A DNA stretch of 64,000 nucleotides from Mucilaginibacter gossypiicola (GTDB lineage Bacteria; Bacteroidota; Bacteroidia; Sphingobacteriales; Sphingobacteriaceae), in the NCBI RefSeq assembly GCF_900110105.1, contig NZ_FOCL01000002.1, positions 761,620-825,619 of the forward strand, in the 5' to 3' direction. The notes beneath the pieces are model-generated. The model was given only the letters and a program-made list of their open reading frames with translations. It was not told the DNA's origin and ran no database searches. The position numbers were made by a program, and so were the translations under genes. The first letter of the stretch is position 1. Each line of letters begins with the position of its first letter. Shown in pieces: positions 62,462-64,000 of the stretch.

Positions 62462-62589
62462 TGTCATTGCGAGGAGCAGCACAGGCAAAGAGCATCCGGG
62501 CGACGCGGCAATCTCGTCGCTATGCCCGTGAGACATGCAAAGCCGCTGAGCATAGCTACGGGATTGCCACGCTATCGCTCGCAATGACA
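62462..62589. repeat. Family A palindromic repeat, copy 10 (long form)
   Basis: TGTCATTGCGAGGAGCAGC ... inner GGCAATCTCGTCG / CTACGGGATTGCC arms ... TCGCTCGCAATGACA. It starts 3 bp after the hisS stop, between convergent genes. Confidence 0.9.
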
Positions 62590-62596
62590 TAAGGGT

Positions 62597-62640
62597 AAAA
62601 AAGAGAAGGGGTTTCGCAATGCGAACCCCCTTCTCTTTTT
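62597..62640. terminator. hisS/efp bidirectional terminator
   Basis: AAAAAAGAGAAGGGG and CCCCCTTCTCTTTTT arms with the TTTCGCA/TGCGAA inner stem, a plan nearly the same as the palindrome at 60938. Confidence 0.85.
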
Positions 62641-62676
62641 TTAAACATTTCCACTTCCCTTAAGGGAACCCGGAGA

Positions 62677-63240
62677 TTAACCTTTCACACGCTCAACGTA
62701 AGCGCCGGTAGCGGTATCAACCTTAACTTTATCGCCAATGTTGATGAATAACGGCACACGGATCTCTGCGCCGGTTTCAACAGTAGCATTTTTCAATGCA
62801 CCGCTTGAAGTATCACCTTTAACAGCCGGTTCAGTGTAGGTGATTTCCAGTTCGGCAGAGCCTGGGATAGAACCCATGATAGGTTCGTCGCTTTCAAAGG
62901 CAACAATTACGTTCATGCCTTCTTTCAAAAATTTAACTGCCGGGCCAAATAATGCCTTTGGTACGTTATGCTGATCGTATGTGGTGTTGTCCATTACTAC
63001 TAATGAATCACCTTCGTCATACAGGTATTGATAATCGTTAGTTTCAACGCGGGCTATGTCAACCTCTTCATCTGTACGGAAACGGTATTCAACCAGTTTA
63101 CCTGATTTAACGTTGCGCATACGGGCCTGGTAAAACGCGCGTAAGTTGCCCGGAGTACGGTGTAAAAACTCTTCAACCTGAACTAATTCGCCGTTGAAGC
63201 GAAGTACATTTCCATTTTTAACATCTGATGCCTTAGCCAT
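62677..63240 (-). CDS. efp: Elongation factor P with unusual loop tip
   Basis: Rescues ribosomes stalled at proline stretches. Three EF-P domains over 187 aa, with the C-terminal VETGAEIRVPLFINIGDKVKVDTATGAYVERV block complete. The loop of domain I reads HRTPGNLRAF (27-36). In E. coli the sequence is KPGKGQAF and Lys34 is modified. Here the aligned residue is Asn32, followed by Leu33 and Arg34. No loop-modifying enzyme is encoded in the window. The promoter box is TAAGTTTG at 63258-63265, 17 bp from the ATG. Confidence 0.95.
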   Translation of the reverse strand: MAKASDVKNGNVLRFNGELVQVEEFLHRTPGNLRAFYQARMRNVKSGKLVEYRFRTDEEVDIARVETNDYQYLYDEGDSLVVMDNTTYDQHNVPKALFGPAVKFLKEGMNVIVAFESDEPIMGSIPGSAELEITYTEPAVKGDTSSGALKNATVETGAEIRVPLFINIGDKVKVDTATGAYVERVKG

Positions 63241-63257
63241 AAAATAATATTGAGGCG

Positions 63258-63265
63258 CAAACTTA
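63258..63265 (-). promoter_or_regulatory. efp -7 box TAAGTTTG
   Basis: A minus-strand TAnnTTTG match, 17 bp before the ATG. Confidence 0.5.
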
Positions 63266-63299
63266 GTTACTTAAGTGCAAAGAAACAAGTAGTTATGTT

Positions 63300-63697
63300 G
63301 GTGAATGGTTGATTGGGTTGATTAAGTGAGTGGTTTGCTATTTTAGAGGCTGGATGCAGATTAATTGGTGAGTTATTAGTTTATATGAAATAGTGGTTCC
63401 GAAACCACTATTTATCAAATTAAGAAATTTTCATGAATTTATCAGGTCCTTTAAATCGTGATAAATTATATCTGGCGTATATACGGGGCTCCTATGGAGC
63501 CGTTTTATTTATGGATAGGCTTTGCTATAAACACGGCACCTCTATGGGGTGTGCTATCGCGCAAAATTCAACTCCGGAGGAGTATCGTGTTTATAGCGCA
63601 AGGCGAGATGGTCTTTTTGGGCTCCGTAGGTGCCTCGTAATTGAGCCGCGCAGTTCAAAACCACTCACCTAATCAACCCAATCAACCACTCACCTAA
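63300..63697. repeat. Family E arms enclosing a family C repeat
   Basis: GGTTGATTGGGTTGATTAAG near 63307-63327 and the inverted AACCCAATCAACCACTCACC near 63676-63695 are the arms of one family E palindrome, separated by about 350 bp. Between them lies a family C copy (63485-63637). A nested insertion fits this layout. The 453-bp gap contains no gene. Confidence 0.7.
63485..63637. repeat. Family C repeat, copy 2 (GGCTCCTATGGAGCC)
   Basis: GGCTCCTATGGAGCC, then CTATAAACACGGCACC with the inverted TCGTGTTTATAG, and GGGCTCCGTAGGTGCC. It parallels 7106-7256. Confidence 0.85.
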
Positions 63698-64000
63698 ACT
63701 TTATAATCCACAATACTCAACCTGTGATTACAAAAACCATACTCATGTTCCTGGTTGGAGCACACTATGGTAAGACGCCCTGCGGCGAATTGCTGCACAA
63801 GGTTTAAGTACCAGTCAACACCCTGGGTATCCAGGTTGGAGGTAGGCTCATCCAGCATAAGCATAGGGGTATCGGCACAAAAAGCAAGCGCAAGCTTAAG
63901 GCGCTGTTTCATTCCCGATGAAAAGTATTTGATAAGCTTATTGGCGCTTTTAGGCAGATTGAGCAGATCGATCAGCTGCGCTTTGTCCGTCCCCGGTTTA
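63694..64000 (-). CDS. ABC transporter ATPase, CcmA-like, partial (5' end beyond window)
   Basis: Only the C-terminal 101 codons are inside the window; the frame is open to the window edge. The signature is KYFSSGMKQRLKLALAF and Walker B is MLMLDEPTSNLDTQG. The segment after Walker B (VCSNQEHEYGFCNHRLSIVDYKV) resembles the heme-exporter-type small ATPases (CcmA). If so it would act with CcmB in cytochrome c maturation; the partner lies outside. Confidence 0.82.
   Translation of the reverse strand, partial: KPGTDKAQLIDLLNLPKSANKLIKYFSSGMKQRLKLALAFCADTPMLMLDEPTSNLDTQGVDWYLNLVQQFAAGRLTIVCSNQEHEYGFCNHRLSIVDYKV

Noticed and set aside
1..64000. CRISPR array
   Set aside because: The many repeats are dispersed, palindromic and of different lengths; none form a regular repeat-spacer series and no cas gene is present.
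1..64000. tRNA or other housekeeping RNA genes
   Set aside because: I looked in all gaps for T-loop-like GGTTCGAnTCC and cloverleaf arms and found none; a covariance search would settle it.

Overview
This window is a chromosomal segment of a Bacteroidota bacterium. The best match is the family Sphingobacteriaceae (Mucilaginibacter/Pedobacter-like), judged from gene content, TAnnTTTG-type promoter boxes, few Shine-Dalgarno sequences, and many lipoproteins and exported carbohydrate enzymes. That placement is inference; no rRNA is present. I see no tRNA, rRNA, CRISPR array, insertion sequence, integrase or phage gene. About 55 genes are supported, nearly all intact.

Layout. 0-9.9 kb: GH20 hexosaminidase, prolyl aminopeptidase, GH43 glycosidase, RhlE-type helicase, GNAT acetyltransferase, LMW phosphatase, S1/P1 nuclease with a coupled lipoprotein. 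9.9-15.4 kb: fumC, a membrane cytochrome b fused to a sulfite-oxidase-type molybdopterin domain, a divergent TDT/SLAC1 transporter, and an unknown membrane protein. 15.5-24.9 kb: DUF4142 lipoprotein, Gfo/Idh/MocA oxidoreductase, thioredoxin-fold lipoprotein, gcvT, comB, gltX, histidine kinase plus DinB protein, two small membrane proteins. 24.9-25.8 kb is gene-free and repeat-rich. 25.8-35.4 kb: pdeM, the sdhCAB operon, a TPR protein, a SulP transporter, and a quinone oxidoreductase divergent from an AraC regulator. 35.6-39.4 kb: the circularly permuted ATP-grasp / alpha-E / transglutaminase trio. 39.6-47.3 kb is a minus-strand run (two glycosyltransferases, rnhB, PP2C phosphatase, oligopeptide-type permease, flippase-like protein, exported dienelactone hydrolase). 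47.5-55 kb: GAF histidine kinase, RRM protein, GreA-like factor, unknown protein, class III-like ADH plus esterase, exported GH13. 55.2-58.4 kb: Tat-lipoprotein, GMC oxidoreductase and DUF1080, a likely 3-keto-glycoside route. 59.8-64 kb: OMPLA-like outer-membrane protein, hisS, efp, and the end of a CcmA-like ABC ATPase.

The most distinctive feature is the intergenic DNA. At least ten families of imperfect palindromic repeats fill the gaps. The commonest (TGTCATTGCGAG ends) has ten copies, all at 3' ends of genes and none between divergent genes. Some repeats intrude on genes: one appears to supply the signal peptide of a lipoprotein, one a stop codon, and one an in-frame N-terminal insertion in ComB.

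Other points: a 14-bp palindrome shared upstream of the GH43 gene and the DUF1080/GMC cluster suggests one sugar regulon; several housekeeping genes have the -7 box only 4-7 bp before ATG and may be leaderless; EF-P has Asn where Lys/Arg is normally modified; the transglutaminase ends in eight glutamines.
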